64,000 nucleotides of DNA from Actinomadura xylanilytica (GTDB lineage: Bacteria > Actinomycetota > Actinomycetes > Streptosporangiales > Streptosporangiaceae). The stretch's first letter is position 1. Each line of letters begins with the position of its first letter. Below are positions 50,911 through 59,455 of this stretch, in pieces. The notes beneath the pieces were generated by a model that was not told where the DNA came from, searched no databases, and was given only the letters and a program-made list of their open reading frames with translations. The position numbers were made by a program, and so were the translations under genes. The DNA lies in contig NZ_JASNWE010000004.1 in assembly GCF_030283145.1 (NCBI RefSeq), positions 985,704 through 1,049,703 of the forward strand. Reading direction: 5' to 3'.

Positions 50911-52026
50911 TGTACTGCCCAGGGAGGTTGGTTGAGGTTGTGTGACGACACGGTGTGAATGTGCGCGATGGTGAAGGCCTCCGGTTGTGGAGTGGAGCTG
51001 TCTAGGAACCGCTCCGCCAACAGGAGGCCTTCGTGTCCCACGCTAACGCTGCTTTGACTCCTCGCGGGCGTCTTCGGCTGGCGCGTCTGATCGTTGATGA
51101 CGGCTGGCCGATCGCCAGAGCGGCCGAGCGTTACGAGGTTTCGTGGCCGACCGCCAAACGCTGGGCCGAGCGGTACCGCCGGCACGGCGTGGCCGGGATG
51201 GCCGACCAGTCATCGCGGCCGCGCACCAGTCCGTCTCGGACGCCGCAGCCGGTGGTCCGCAAGATCGTGCACCTGCGGTGGAAGCAGCGACTGGGGCCGG
51301 TGCAGATCGCCGGACGCCTGGGCATGCCGTCCTCGACCGTTCACGCCGTTCTGACCAGGTGCCGCCTCAACCGGCTGTCGCACATCGACCGCGCCACCGG
51401 CGAACCCATCAGACGCTACGAACACGACCACCCGGGCGCGATGCTGCACGTCGACGTCAAGAAACTGGGCAACATCCCCGACGGCGGCGGCTGGCGCTAC
51501 GTGGGCAGGGTCCAAGGTGAGCGCAACCGCGAGGCCACCGCCCGCCGCACCGGTGCCCGCAACACCCGCTACGAGCCCAGGGTCGGCACCGCGTTCGTGC
51601 ACACCGTCATCGACGATTATTCCCGCGTCGCCTACGCCGAAATCCACGACGACGAGAAGGCCGCCACCGCGATCGCAGTACTGCGCAACGCCGTCGCCTG
51701 GTTCGCCGCCCGCGGCGTCACCATCGAGCGGGTGCTGTCCGACAACGGCTCGGCCTACAAAGCCCACGCCTGGCGCGACACCTGCAACGAGCTGGGCATC
51801 CGGCCCAAGAAGACCCGGCCCTACCGACCACAGACCAACGGCAAGGTCGAACGCTTCCACCGGACCCTGGCCGACGGCTGGGCACTGGGCCGCTTCCACA
51901 ACTCCGAACAAGCCCGCCGCAAAGCCCTGCCCGCCTGGCTACATCACTACAATCACCACCGACCCCACACCGCAACCGGCGGCAAACCACCAATCACCAG
52001 ATTGACCAACGTCCCTGGGCAGTACA
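50911..52026. mobile_element. IS481-family insertion sequence, intact
   Basis: A 1116-bp element with terminal inverted repeats (TGTACTGCCCAGGGA at the left; the right end reversed is identical over these 15 bases and matches 20 of 21 overall). It is flanked by a perfect 6-bp direct repeat CCTAGT (50905-50910 and 52027-52032), fitting the NCTAGN target known for IS481. One uninterrupted transposase gene. Perfect target repeats and full ends point to a recent insertion. Confidence 0.92.
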
Positions 52027-52031
52027 CCTAG
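51033..52031 (+). CDS. IS481-family transposase
   Basis: This 332-residue transposase has an N-terminal helix-turn-helix (LRLARLIVDDGWPIARAAER, WPTAKRWAERYRRHG) and a second one (WKQRLGPVQIAGRLGMPSST). The DDE catalytic core has Asp in MLHVDVKKLG, Asp in VLSDNGSAYKAHAW and Glu in NGKVERFHRTL. C-terminal HYNHHRPHTATGGKPP is typical of IS481/IS3-like integrases. GTG 51033 has AGGAGG 5 nt upstream. Its TAG stop (52029-52031) lies outside the element, in the duplicated target. Confidence 0.95.
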   Translation: MSHANAALTPRGRLRLARLIVDDGWPIARAAERYEVSWPTAKRWAERYRRHGVAGMADQSSRPRTSPSRTPQPVVRKIVHLRWKQRLGPVQIAGRLGMPSSTVHAVLTRCRLNRLSHIDRATGEPIRRYEHDHPGAMLHVDVKKLGNIPDGGGWRYVGRVQGERNREATARRTGARNTRYEPRVGTAFVHTVIDDYSRVAYAEIHDDEKAATAIAVLRNAVAWFAARGVTIERVLSDNGSAYKAHAWRDTCNELGIRPKKTRPYRPQTNGKVERFHRTLADGWALGRFHNSEQARRKALPAWLHHYNHHRPHTATGGKPPITRLTNVPGQYT

Positions 52032-52534
52032 TCGCCGGTCAGCTCCCGCGTGGCGTCGCGCCCGGCGTCCGCGGTGCGGGCGAGGAAGCCGGCGAGCAGC
52101 TCGAGTTCGGCGTCGTCGTAGCCGGCGCAGAGGTCGTCCATCGCGGCGTTCATGCCCGCGTAGAGGTGGAGCAGCTCGGCGTTGCGGTCGCGCAGGACGC
52201 GCAGGACGACGGCGCGGCGGTCGGACGGGTCGCGTTCGCGCGCGACCCATCCGCCGCGTTCGAGCCGGTCGAGGATGCCGGTCAGCGTGGCCGGGTGCAG
52301 CCCGGCGCGGCGGGCGAGCGCGCTCGGGCTGAGCGGGCCGAACCTGGTGATCAGGTCGAGGCAGTCGATGTCGACGTCCTTGAGCCCGAGGCGCGCGCCG
52401 ACCTGGTGGGTGAGCAGGGAGAGCTGGACGCTCAGCTCGCGCAGCGACTCCTTGATGCCGATGCCGATGCCGAGCCGGCGCCGCGCGGCGCCGCCGTCGC
52501 CGTCCCCGCCGTCCCCAGGTGGTACGGAACTCAT
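52028..52534 (-). CDS. MarR-family transcriptional regulator
   Basis: This 168-residue winged-helix regulator has DIDCLDLITRFGPLSPSALARRAGLHPATLTGILDRLERGGWVARERDPSDRR-type sequence (DNA-binding domain about 55-110), followed by a dimerisation helix. ATG 52534 has GAGGAG 8 nt upstream. Its stop codon is in the CTAG shared with the transposase gene, so the IS insertion left the protein intact. It probably controls the adjacent reductase gene or itself; the ligand is unknown. Confidence 0.9.
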   Translation of the reverse strand: MSSVPPGDGGDGDGGAARRRLGIGIGIKESLRELSVQLSLLTHQVGARLGLKDVDIDCLDLITRFGPLSPSALARRAGLHPATLTGILDRLERGGWVARERDPSDRRAVVLRVLRDRNAELLHLYAGMNAAMDDLCAGYDDAELELLAGFLARTADAGRDATRELTGD

Positions 52535-52616
52535 CTGTCATGCTCCTCGCACGATCTCGACCGCGGACCTCGCGCCGAGCCCGTCCGCCCTCCCGGCACC
52601 GGGCCGGGCGGCCGGC

Positions 52617-54002
52617 TCAGTAGGCGTGCTCGGACATCAGCCGGCGAGACGCCTCGGTGATGCTGCCCGACAGCGACGGGTAGACGGCGAAGGTGTGCGC
52701 GAGCTGGTCGACGGTCAGATGCTGCTGGACCGCGACCGACACCCCGAGGATCAGCTCGCTGGCGCGCGGCGCCACGATCACGCCGCCGAGCACGATGCCG
52801 GTGGACGGGCGGCAGAACACCTTGACGAAGCCGTCCTCGAAGCCCTGCATCTTGGCCCGCGCGTTGGTGAACAGCGGCAGCATCACCGTGCGGGCGTTGA
52901 CGTCGCCCGTGTCGACCATCTGCTGCGTCACGCCGACCGAGGCGACCTCGGGGTCGGTGAAGATGTTGGAGGAGACCCAGCCGAGCTTCAGCGGCTGGAC
53001 CGCCTCGCCCAGCGCGTGCCACATCGCGATGCGGCCCTGCATGCCCGCGACGGACGCGAGCATCAGGATGCCGGTGCAGTCGCCGGAGGCGTAGATGTGC
53101 GGGACGCTGGTGCGCGACACCTTGTCGACCTCGACGAAGCCGCGGGCGCTGAGCCGCACGCCGGCCTTCTCCAGGCCGATGCCGCGGGTGTTGGGCTCCA
53201 TCCCGACCGTCATCAGGCAGTGCGTGCCGGTGACCTTGCGGCCGTCCTCCAGCGTGACCACCACGCCGTCGCCGGTGCGTTCCACCGCGCCCGCGCGGGA
53301 GCGCGACATGACGTTCATGCCGCGGCGCAGGAAGACGTCCTGGAGCACCGCGGCGGCGTCGGCGTCCTCGGTCGGCAGGATGCGGTCGCGGGAGGAGACC
53401 AGCGTCACGTGCGAGCCGAGCGACAGGTAGGCCCCGGCCAGCTCGGCGCCGGTGACGCCGGACCCGACCACGATCAGCTCGCGCGGGAGCTCGGGCAGGT
53501 CGTAGAGCTGCCGCCAGTTGAGGATGCGCTCGCCGTCGGGCTCGGCGCCGGGCAGCACCCGCGGGGTGGCGCCGGTCGCCACCAGCACGATGTCGGCCTG
53601 GAACCGGCGGTCGCCGACCGCGACGACATGCGGCTCGACCAGCCGGGCCTCACCCCGGACGATCTTGACCTCTTCGTAGGCGAGCCGTTCGGCGACGTCG
53701 AACGACTGGGCCCGGGCGAGTTCCTTCACCCGCTTGTTGACCGTGGCCATGTCGGCCTCCAGGCCGCCGACGATGCCGTCCGGGCCGCCGCTGAAGCGCA
53801 GGCCGAGGGCGGCCGACTCCGACATCACGGCCATGCGGGTGGAGGTGGCGATGAGCGTCTTGGAGGGGACGCAGTCGGTGAGCACGCACGCGCCGCCGGG
53901 ACCGTCGCGTTCCACCACGGTCACGTCGGCGCCGAGCTGCGCCGCGACGAGCGCGGCCTCGTAGCCGCCCGGTCCTCCTCCGATGATCACAATGCGGGTC
54001 AC
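52617..54002 (-). CDS. lpdA: FAD-dependent NAD(P)H reductase, LpdA (Rv3303c)-like
   Basis: This 461-residue pyridine nucleotide-disulfide oxidoreductase has FAD motif RIVIIGGGPGGYEAALVA, the CxxxxC segment GGACVLTDCVPSKT near residue 40, NAD motif IVVGSGVTGAELAGAYLS, and HIYASGDCTG. The C-terminal dimer-interface motif FAVYPSLSGSITEA has Tyr where lipoamide dehydrogenases have the catalytic His, as in mycobacterial LpdA quinone reductase. Unlike that enzyme as I recall it, both redox Cys are kept here. Likely role: NAD(P)H-dependent quinone reduction or redox defence. GTG 54002 opens directly with VTRIVIIGG. Confidence 0.9.
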   Translation of the reverse strand: MTRIVIIGGGPGGYEAALVAAQLGADVTVVERDGPGGACVLTDCVPSKTLIATSTRMAVMSESAALGLRFSGGPDGIVGGLEADMATVNKRVKELARAQSFDVAERLAYEEVKIVRGEARLVEPHVVAVGDRRFQADIVLVATGATPRVLPGAEPDGERILNWRQLYDLPELPRELIVVGSGVTGAELAGAYLSLGSHVTLVSSRDRILPTEDADAAAVLQDVFLRRGMNVMSRSRAGAVERTGDGVVVTLEDGRKVTGTHCLMTVGMEPNTRGIGLEKAGVRLSARGFVEVDKVSRTSVPHIYASGDCTGILMLASVAGMQGRIAMWHALGEAVQPLKLGWVSSNIFTDPEVASVGVTQQMVDTGDVNARTVMLPLFTNARAKMQGFEDGFVKVFCRPSTGIVLGGVIVAPRASELILGVSVAVQQHLTVDQLAHTFAVYPSLSGSITEASRRLMSEHAY

Positions 54003-54099
54003 GCTTCCATTGTTTCCTACCCGCGGCAGTGACCCGACCGGCCCCCCGGGGTCGAACGCCCACGTGGCCGGGGGTGCCCCGCGGACCCGCCACCTCGCG

Positions 54100-54105
54100 T
54101 ACCCT
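54100..54105 (+). promoter_or_regulatory. -10 hexamer for leaderless cyclotransferase-like gene
   Basis: TACCCT lies 8 nt before the GTG at 54114, with no ribosome-binding site. Confidence 0.4.
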
Positions 54106-54113
54106 TGGCGAAC

Positions 54114-54566
54114 GTGGCACTGTACGCGGCGTACGCCTCCAACATGGACCCCGAGCAGATGTCGGCACGGGCTCCGCACTCGCCCATGCGCGGCACCGGC
54201 TGGCTGACCGGCTGGCGCCTCACCTTCGGCGGTCAGGACAAGAGTTTCGACGGCGCCCTGGCGACGGTGGTCGAGGACCGCTCCGAACAGGTCTTCGTCG
54301 TGATGTACGACGTTCCGTCCTGGGACGAGAAGGAGCTCGACGGCTGGGAGGGCGCGGCCCTCGGCGTCTACCGCAAGACCAGGGTGCGGGTGCAGACCCT
54401 CGACGGTGACGCGCTGTGCTGGATGTACGTGCTCGACGACTACGAGGGCGGCCTCCCGTCCGCCCGCTACCTGGGCATCGTCGCCGACGCGGCCGAGTCC
54501 GCCGGGGCCCCCGACGACTACGTCAAGGAACTGCGCACCCGCCCCTGCACCTCCATCGGCGGCTGA
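54114..54566 (+). CDS. gamma-glutamylcyclotransferase-like (AIG2 fold) protein
   Basis: This 150-residue protein begins VALYAAYASNMDPEQM, the YxxYxSNM motif of the GGCT/AIG2 fold, followed by GTGWLTGWRLTFGGQD, GALATVVEDRS and VYRKTRVRVQTLDG. The catalytic Glu of the fold may lie in WDEKELDGWEGA. It may act on gamma-glutamyl or related amide groups; the true substrate is unknown. GTG 54114 is preferred to a TTG three codons upstream because of the TACCCT element. It lies 42 nt before punA. Confidence 0.82.
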   Translation: MALYAAYASNMDPEQMSARAPHSPMRGTGWLTGWRLTFGGQDKSFDGALATVVEDRSEQVFVVMYDVPSWDEKELDGWEGAALGVYRKTRVRVQTLDGDALCWMYVLDDYEGGLPSARYLGIVADAAESAGAPDDYVKELRTRPCTSIGG

Positions 54567-54595
54567 GCCCCCGCCCCGGGGGTTGATCACGGCGG

Positions 54596-54601
54596 TAGTG
54601 T
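54596..54601 (+). promoter_or_regulatory. -10 hexamer for leaderless punA
   Basis: TAGTGT lies 7 nt before the GTG at 54609, with no Shine-Dalgarno between them. Confidence 0.45.
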
Positions 54602-54608
54602 CGGCGGC

Positions 54609-55409
54609 GTGAGCAATGACGCCTATGCCGCGGCGCGGGCGGCGGCCACCGAGCTGCGCGCCCGCACCTCCTTCGACTCCTTCGACGTCGCCCTGGTGAT
54701 GGGCTCGGGCTGGCTCCCGGCCGCCGACGCGCTCGGCGCCCCAGTCGCCGAGCTGGCGGTGACCGACCTGCCGGGGTTCGCGCCACCGGCCGTCGAGGGC
54801 CATGCCGGACGGATCCGGGTCGTGGAGGTGGCCGGCCGCCGCGCCCTGGTCTTCCTCGGCCGCACCCACCTGTACGAGGGGCTCGGCGTCGACCCGGTGG
54901 TGCACGGCGTCCGCACGGCGCTGGCGGCCGGGGCGGGCACGGTCGTGCTGACCAACGCGGCGGGCGGGCTGCGGCCCGAGCACCAGCGCGTCGGCGACCC
55001 GGTGCTGATCTCCGACCACCTCAACCTGACCGGCGCCAACCCGCTGACCGGCGCCACCTTCCTCGACCTCACCGAGGCGTACTCGGCGCGGCTGCGCGCG
55101 CTCGCGAGGGCGGCCGACCCGACGCTGGCGGAGGGCGTGTACGCGGCGTTCCGCGGCCCGACCTTCGAGACCCCCGCCGAGATCAGGATGCTGCGCGGCC
55201 TCGGCGCCGACCTGATCGGCATGTCCACCGTGCTGGAGACGATCGCGGCGCGGGAGGGCGGCGCGGAGGTGCTCGGCGTCTCGCTGGTGACCAACGTCGC
55301 GGCCGGGCTGTCCGACGGGCTCCTCGACCACGAGGAGGTCCTGGCCGCCGGCCGGGCCGCCGCCGCCCGCATGGGCGGGCTGCTCGCCACCGTCCTCGCC
55401 GGTCTGTGA
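54609..55409 (+). CDS. punA: purine nucleoside phosphorylase
   Basis: This 266-residue trimeric (class I) PNP splits inosine and guanosine with phosphate for purine salvage. Motifs: phosphate-binding LVMGSGWLPAAD, EGHAGRIRV, GRTHLYEGLG, LTNAAGGLRPEHQRVGDPVL, and the base-site segment FRGPTFETPAEIRML with GMSTVLETI and SLVTNVAAGL. GTG 54609; the stop overlaps the start of pmmB (GTGA). Equivalent to mycobacterial deoD (Rv3307). Confidence 0.95.
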   Translation: MSNDAYAAARAAATELRARTSFDSFDVALVMGSGWLPAADALGAPVAELAVTDLPGFAPPAVEGHAGRIRVVEVAGRRALVFLGRTHLYEGLGVDPVVHGVRTALAAGAGTVVLTNAAGGLRPEHQRVGDPVLISDHLNLTGANPLTGATFLDLTEAYSARLRALARAADPTLAEGVYAAFRGPTFETPAEIRMLRGLGADLIGMSTVLETIAAREGGAEVLGVSLVTNVAAGLSDGLLDHEEVLAAGRAAAARMGGLLATVLAGL

Positions 55410-57139
55410 TGGACGAGCCCGCGCGGGACGTGCCGATGGACGCCGCACCGGACGTGCCCGCGCAGGACGGCCTTCGCGAGGCCGCCGCGGCGTGGCTGGC
55501 GCAGGATCCCGATCCGGAGACCCGCGCCGAGTTGCGCGCCCTCCTGGACGCGGACGACGGCCCGGCGCTGGCCGGGCGGTTCGGCGCCCGGCTGGAGTTC
55601 GGCACGGCGGGCCTGCGCGGCGAGCTCGGAGCGGGCCCCAACCGGATGAACCGGGTGACGGTCATGCGCGCCGCCGCCGGCCTGGCCGCGCGGATCCGGC
55701 AGGACCACCCGGCGGGCGCCGCGGTGGCGATCGGGTACGACGCGCGGCACGGGTCGCGGCGGTTCGCGCTCGACACGGCGGCGGTGCTGACCGGGGCGGG
55801 CCTCGCCGCCCGGCTGTTCCCGCGGCCGGTGCCGACGCCCGTGCTGGCCCACTACGTGGGGGCCTCCGGCGCGGTGGTGGCGGGCGTGATGGTGACCGCC
55901 AGCCACAACCCGCCGCGCGACAACGGCTACAAGGTCTACTGGGGCGACGGCGCGCAGATCGTCCCGCCGCTCGACGCCGAGATCTCGGCGGCCATCGACG
56001 CGGTCGGCCGGGTGGACGGGCTGCCCCTCGGCACCGGCTGGGACCTCCTCGGCGATGCCGAGATCGACCGGTACCTCGACGCGGTGGCCGGGCTGCGGCT
56101 CGGCGCCGCCCGGGACGTGTCGGTGGCCTACACGCCGCTGCACGGCGTCGGCCGCGACGTGCTGCTGCGGGCGTTCGGGCGGGCCGGGTTCCGCGCCCCG
56201 GCGGTGGTGCCCGAGCAGGCCGAGCCCGACCCCGACTTCCCGACGGTGGCCTTCCCCAACCCCGAGGAGCCCGGGGCGATGGACCTGGTGCTCGGGCTGG
56301 CCGAGGCGGCGGGCGCCGACCTGGTGATCGCCAACGACCCGGACGCGGACCGCTGCGCGGTGGCGGTGCCCGGCCCGGACGGGTGGCGGACGCTGACCGG
56401 CGACGAGGTCGGCGGGCTGCTGGCCGAGCAGGTGCTGGCGCACACCGCCGGCGACGACCGGCTCATCGCCAGCACCATCGTCTCGTCGTCGCTGCCCGCC
56501 GCGATCGCCCGCGCGCACGGCGTGCGGTTCGCCGAGTCGCTGACCGGGTTCAAATGGATCATGAAGGCGGGCCGGCCCGGCGACCGGCTGGTCTTCGGGT
56601 ACGAGGAGGCGCTCGGCTATAGCGTGGGCGACGACCGGGGCCTGCCGGTGCGCGACAAGGACGGCGTCGGCGCCGCGCTCGCCATCGCCGCGCTCGCCGC
56701 CACCGCCGCCCGCGACGGCCGGACGCTCGGGGACCTGCTCGACGACCAGGCCCGCCGGTACGGGCTGCACGCCACCTCGCAGCTCTCGTTCCGGGTCGCC
56801 GACCCGGCGCTCATCACCGGTGCGGTCGCCCGGCTGCGCGCGGACCCGCCCGCCGAGATCGCCGGACGCACCGTCGCGTCGTTCGACGACCTCGCCGAGG
56901 GCGCGGGCGGCCTGCCACCCACTGACGGGCTCCGGTTCCGGCTCGCCGCCGGGCCGTCCGGCGGGACCGCCCGGGTGGTGATCCGGCCGTCCGGCACCGA
57001 GCCCAAGCTCAAGTGCTACCTGGAAGTCGTCCTACCGGTCGGCGACGGTGACGGCGATATCGCGGCCGTGCGGGCGCGGGGGGCCGCCGAGCTGGACGCG
57101 CTGCGGACCGCACTGTCGGCCGCGCTCGGCCTCGGCTGA
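55406..57139 (+). CDS. pmmB: phosphomannomutase/phosphoglucomutase
   Basis: This 577-residue alpha-D-phosphohexomutase interconverts hexose- or pentose-1- and 6(5)-phosphates. RLEFGTAGLRGELGAGPNRM opens domain 1, the phospho-Ser lies in VMVTASHNPPRDNGYKVYW, the metal loop is IANDPDADRCAVA, the sugar loop GYEEALGYSVGD, and the phosphate loop VIRPSGTEPKLKCYLE. Following punA, it could act as the ribose-1-phosphate phosphopentomutase of salvage. Start is GTG 55406 overlapping punA (or ATG 55409). Confidence 0.94.
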   Translation: MMDEPARDVPMDAAPDVPAQDGLREAAAAWLAQDPDPETRAELRALLDADDGPALAGRFGARLEFGTAGLRGELGAGPNRMNRVTVMRAAAGLAARIRQDHPAGAAVAIGYDARHGSRRFALDTAAVLTGAGLAARLFPRPVPTPVLAHYVGASGAVVAGVMVTASHNPPRDNGYKVYWGDGAQIVPPLDAEISAAIDAVGRVDGLPLGTGWDLLGDAEIDRYLDAVAGLRLGAARDVSVAYTPLHGVGRDVLLRAFGRAGFRAPAVVPEQAEPDPDFPTVAFPNPEEPGAMDLVLGLAEAAGADLVIANDPDADRCAVAVPGPDGWRTLTGDEVGGLLAEQVLAHTAGDDRLIASTIVSSSLPAAIARAHGVRFAESLTGFKWIMKAGRPGDRLVFGYEEALGYSVGDDRGLPVRDKDGVGAALAIAALAATAARDGRTLGDLLDDQARRYGLHATSQLSFRVADPALITGAVARLRADPPAEIAGRTVASFDDLAEGAGGLPPTDGLRFRLAAGPSGGTARVVIRPSGTEPKLKCYLEVVLPVGDGDGDIAAVRARGAAELDALRTALSAALGLG

Positions 57140-57174
57140 CCGTCCCTCCGGGGTGCGCGGGGTGCGCGTGCGGG

Positions 57175-57867
57175 CTAGGCGAGCAGGCCCGCGATGATCA
57201 CCGCGAGCAGCAGGAGCAGCGGCACGCCGAGGGCCACCGCCGCCGCGACCGACCAGGTCACCGAGCCCGTGGCCTCGGGCCGGGCCTCCGCGCCGCCGTC
57301 CACCGCCCCGGCCTCGGCCGTGGTCGGACCGGCCGCGCCGGACCTGCTCCGGGAGCGGCTGCGCTCCCTGATCTCGTCGAGCTGCCCGGCCGTGAAGTCG
57401 GCCGGGGTGCGGCCCTTGATCAGCGCGGCGGCGGACCGGTCGCCGGCGGGCCGCCTGGACTCGTCCCGCCGCGCCCGCGCCTCGGTCTTGGCCTGGGCGC
57501 GCGGCGAGGTCTGGAGCACCCAGGCACGGGTCTTCCGCTCGGCGCCGCCGGGGCCGGTGAACCGGACCGTCACCGCGGTGCCGCCCTCGACCTCGCGGAC
57601 GGCGGGCCAGGGCGCCCGCGTGTCGCGCGCCGGGTTGCGGACGGTCACCCCCGCCTCGTCCGCGACGATCGCCGGGCGCAGCCCGACCACGTACGCGATG
57701 CCGCTGCCGAGCAGCAGGAGCGCGGCGATCGAGGCGGAGGTCAGGTTGTAGCGGGCCGAACCGGTGATGCCGATCGCCAGGTCCAGGAGGTTGAACGCGG
57801 CGAACGCCAGCCAGACGTACGCGCTGACGTGTGCGGCGGTGGAACGGACCGTGAGCTGCGGGGTCAT
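57175..57867 (-). CDS. PH-domain-like membrane protein
   Basis: This 230-residue protein has two N-terminal membrane segments (about 12-35 and 45-63), a small beta domain (IVADEAGVTVRNPARDTRAPW, EVEGGTAVTVRF) like bacterial PH domains, a charged linker with RERSRSRSRS, and a C-terminal membrane helix (AAAVALGVPLLLLLAVIIAGLLA). ATG 57867 is 7 nt after the add stop, so it is probably cotranscribed. Function unknown. Confidence 0.78.
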   Translation of the reverse strand: MTPQLTVRSTAAHVSAYVWLAFAAFNLLDLAIGITGSARYNLTSASIAALLLLGSGIAYVVGLRPAIVADEAGVTVRNPARDTRAPWPAVREVEGGTAVTVRFTGPGGAERKTRAWVLQTSPRAQAKTEARARRDESRRPAGDRSAAALIKGRTPADFTAGQLDEIRERSRSRSRSGAAGPTTAEAGAVDGGAEARPEATGSVTWSVAAAVALGVPLLLLLAVIIAGLLA

Positions 57868-57874
57868 CCCCCGA

Positions 57875-58969
57875 TCATGCCAGGGGCCGGGTGCCGCGCC
57901 ACTTGAGCTGTGCGAATCCCGGCTTGATCACGCCGTTGATCAGTTCGAGCCGCTCGGTGAAGCCGACGAACGCCGACTTCATCGCGTTCACCGTGAACCA
58001 CTGGAGGTCGTCCCAGCCGTAGTCGAAGGCCTCGGTGAGCTCGGCGAACTCGCGCGACAGCGTGGTGCCGCCCATCAGCCGGTTGTCGGTGTTGACGGTG
58101 ACCCGGAAGCTCAGCCGCCGCAGCAGCCCGATCGGGTGCTCGGCGATCGACTTGGCCGCACCCGTCTGGATGTTGGACGTCGGGCACATCTCCAGCGGGA
58201 TCCGCTTGTCGCGCACGTAGGCGGCGAGCCGGCCGAGCACCGGGCCGTCGGCGCCGCCCTGGACGATGTCGTCGATGATGCGCACGCCGTGCCCGAGCCG
58301 GTCGGCCCCGCACCACTGGATCGCCTGCCAGATCGACGGGAGCCCGTAGCCCTCGCCCGCGTGGATGGTGAAGTGCGCGTTCTCCCGCTGGAGGTACTCG
58401 AACGCGTCCAGGTGCCGGGTGGGCGGGTAGCCGGCCTCGGCGCCCGCGATGTCGAACCCGGCCACGCCCGCGTCGCGGTACCGGACGGCCAGCTCGGCGA
58501 TCTCCCCGCTGCGCGGCTGGTGCCGCATCGCGGTGAGCAGCGCGCCGACCCGGATCCCGTGGTCGCGCCCGCCCTTGGCGAAGCCCTCCAGGACGGCCTC
58601 GACGACCTGGTCGAGCGGCAGCCCGGTGCGGGTGTGCTGCTCGGGCGCGTACCGGACCTCGGCGTAGACGACGCCGTCCTCGGCGAGGTCCTCGGCGCAC
58701 TCGTAGGCGACGCGGGTGAGCGCCTCCTTGGTCTGCATGACCCCGACGGTGTGCGAGAACGTCTCCAGGTAGCGCTCCAGGGAGCCCGAGTTCGCCGCCT
58801 CGGCGAACCAGGTCCGCAGGTTGTCGGGGTCGGTGGTGGGCAGCGCGTCGTACCCGCCCTCCCGCGCCAGGTCCACGATCGTGCCGGCCCGGACGCCCCC
58901 GTCCAGATGGTCGTGGAGCAGGACCTTCGGGGCGCGGCGGATGTCGTCGAGGGACGGGCGCTCGTTCAT
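57875..58969 (-). CDS. add: adenosine deaminase
   Basis: This 364-residue zinc hydrolase deaminates adenosine to inosine, the substrate of the PNP encoded nearby. Motifs: LLHDHLDGGVR (zinc His pair), FTIHAGEGYG (zinc His and catalytic Glu), GADRLGHGVRI and VTVNTDNRLMGGTTLS (zinc Asp). ATG 58969 follows a TAGATT element by 6 nt, suggesting leaderless initiation. In mycobacteria add is next to deoA; here about 4.5 kb of peptide genes intervene. Confidence 0.95.
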   Translation of the reverse strand: MNERPSLDDIRRAPKVLLHDHLDGGVRAGTIVDLAREGGYDALPTTDPDNLRTWFAEAANSGSLERYLETFSHTVGVMQTKEALTRVAYECAEDLAEDGVVYAEVRYAPEQHTRTGLPLDQVVEAVLEGFAKGGRDHGIRVGALLTAMRHQPRSGEIAELAVRYRDAGVAGFDIAGAEAGYPPTRHLDAFEYLQRENAHFTIHAGEGYGLPSIWQAIQWCGADRLGHGVRIIDDIVQGGADGPVLGRLAAYVRDKRIPLEMCPTSNIQTGAAKSIAEHPIGLLRRLSFRVTVNTDNRLMGGTTLSREFAELTEAFDYGWDDLQWFTVNAMKSAFVGFTERLELINGVIKPGFAQLKWRGTRPLA

Positions 58970-58975
58970 CCTCAG

Positions 58976-58981
58976 AATCTA
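58976..58981 (-). promoter_or_regulatory. -10 hexamer for leaderless add
   Basis: TAGATT on the minus strand is 6 nt before the ATG at 58969. Confidence 0.45.
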
Positions 58982-59268
58982 CCCCCGAAACCCGCCCTGT
59001 TCTTCGGCAACTTCCGCCAACCGGAGCAGGACGCGGAGCGCCGGTCCGGCGTGCCGGAGCGGTGACGATCACCGCAGGGCCCGCGACCCGAAGTGATCAC
59101 CGCGATGGGAGATCTCCCGGCCCGAAGACGTTTAATCCCCGGTCGGGGCACTTCGCGACGGCGGCCACTCCATTCAGCCTTCCATTAAGATCGGGACAGT
59201 GCCGGCCTTTTCTCTCCCGCACCCGCCGCCAAGAAGCATGCGGGGGACGACCTGGAGCCAATATTTAA
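58982..59268. other. intergenic region left of the peptide operon
   Basis: 287 bp without a gene. GATCACCGC occurs twice (about 59048 and 59096). The stretch 59120-59260 is visibly less GC-rich than the neighbouring genes, as is the rest of the peptide-gene leader, suggesting imported DNA. Confidence 0.4.
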
Positions 59269-59455
59269 GTAACGCGGCGACCGTGGTTGAGTAACCGGAG
59301 AAGCGGCTTGAGTCAGAGCCGACTTTCCGCAACCTCAACGCTCTGACCTCACCGAAGGTGATCCGACAACCGCAGCCGGAGATCATCGCAGCTCCCTCCC
59401 GGGACGAGGACCGAGACGAACCGTCAGAGTTGATCCAGCTCGCGGATATTCGCAC

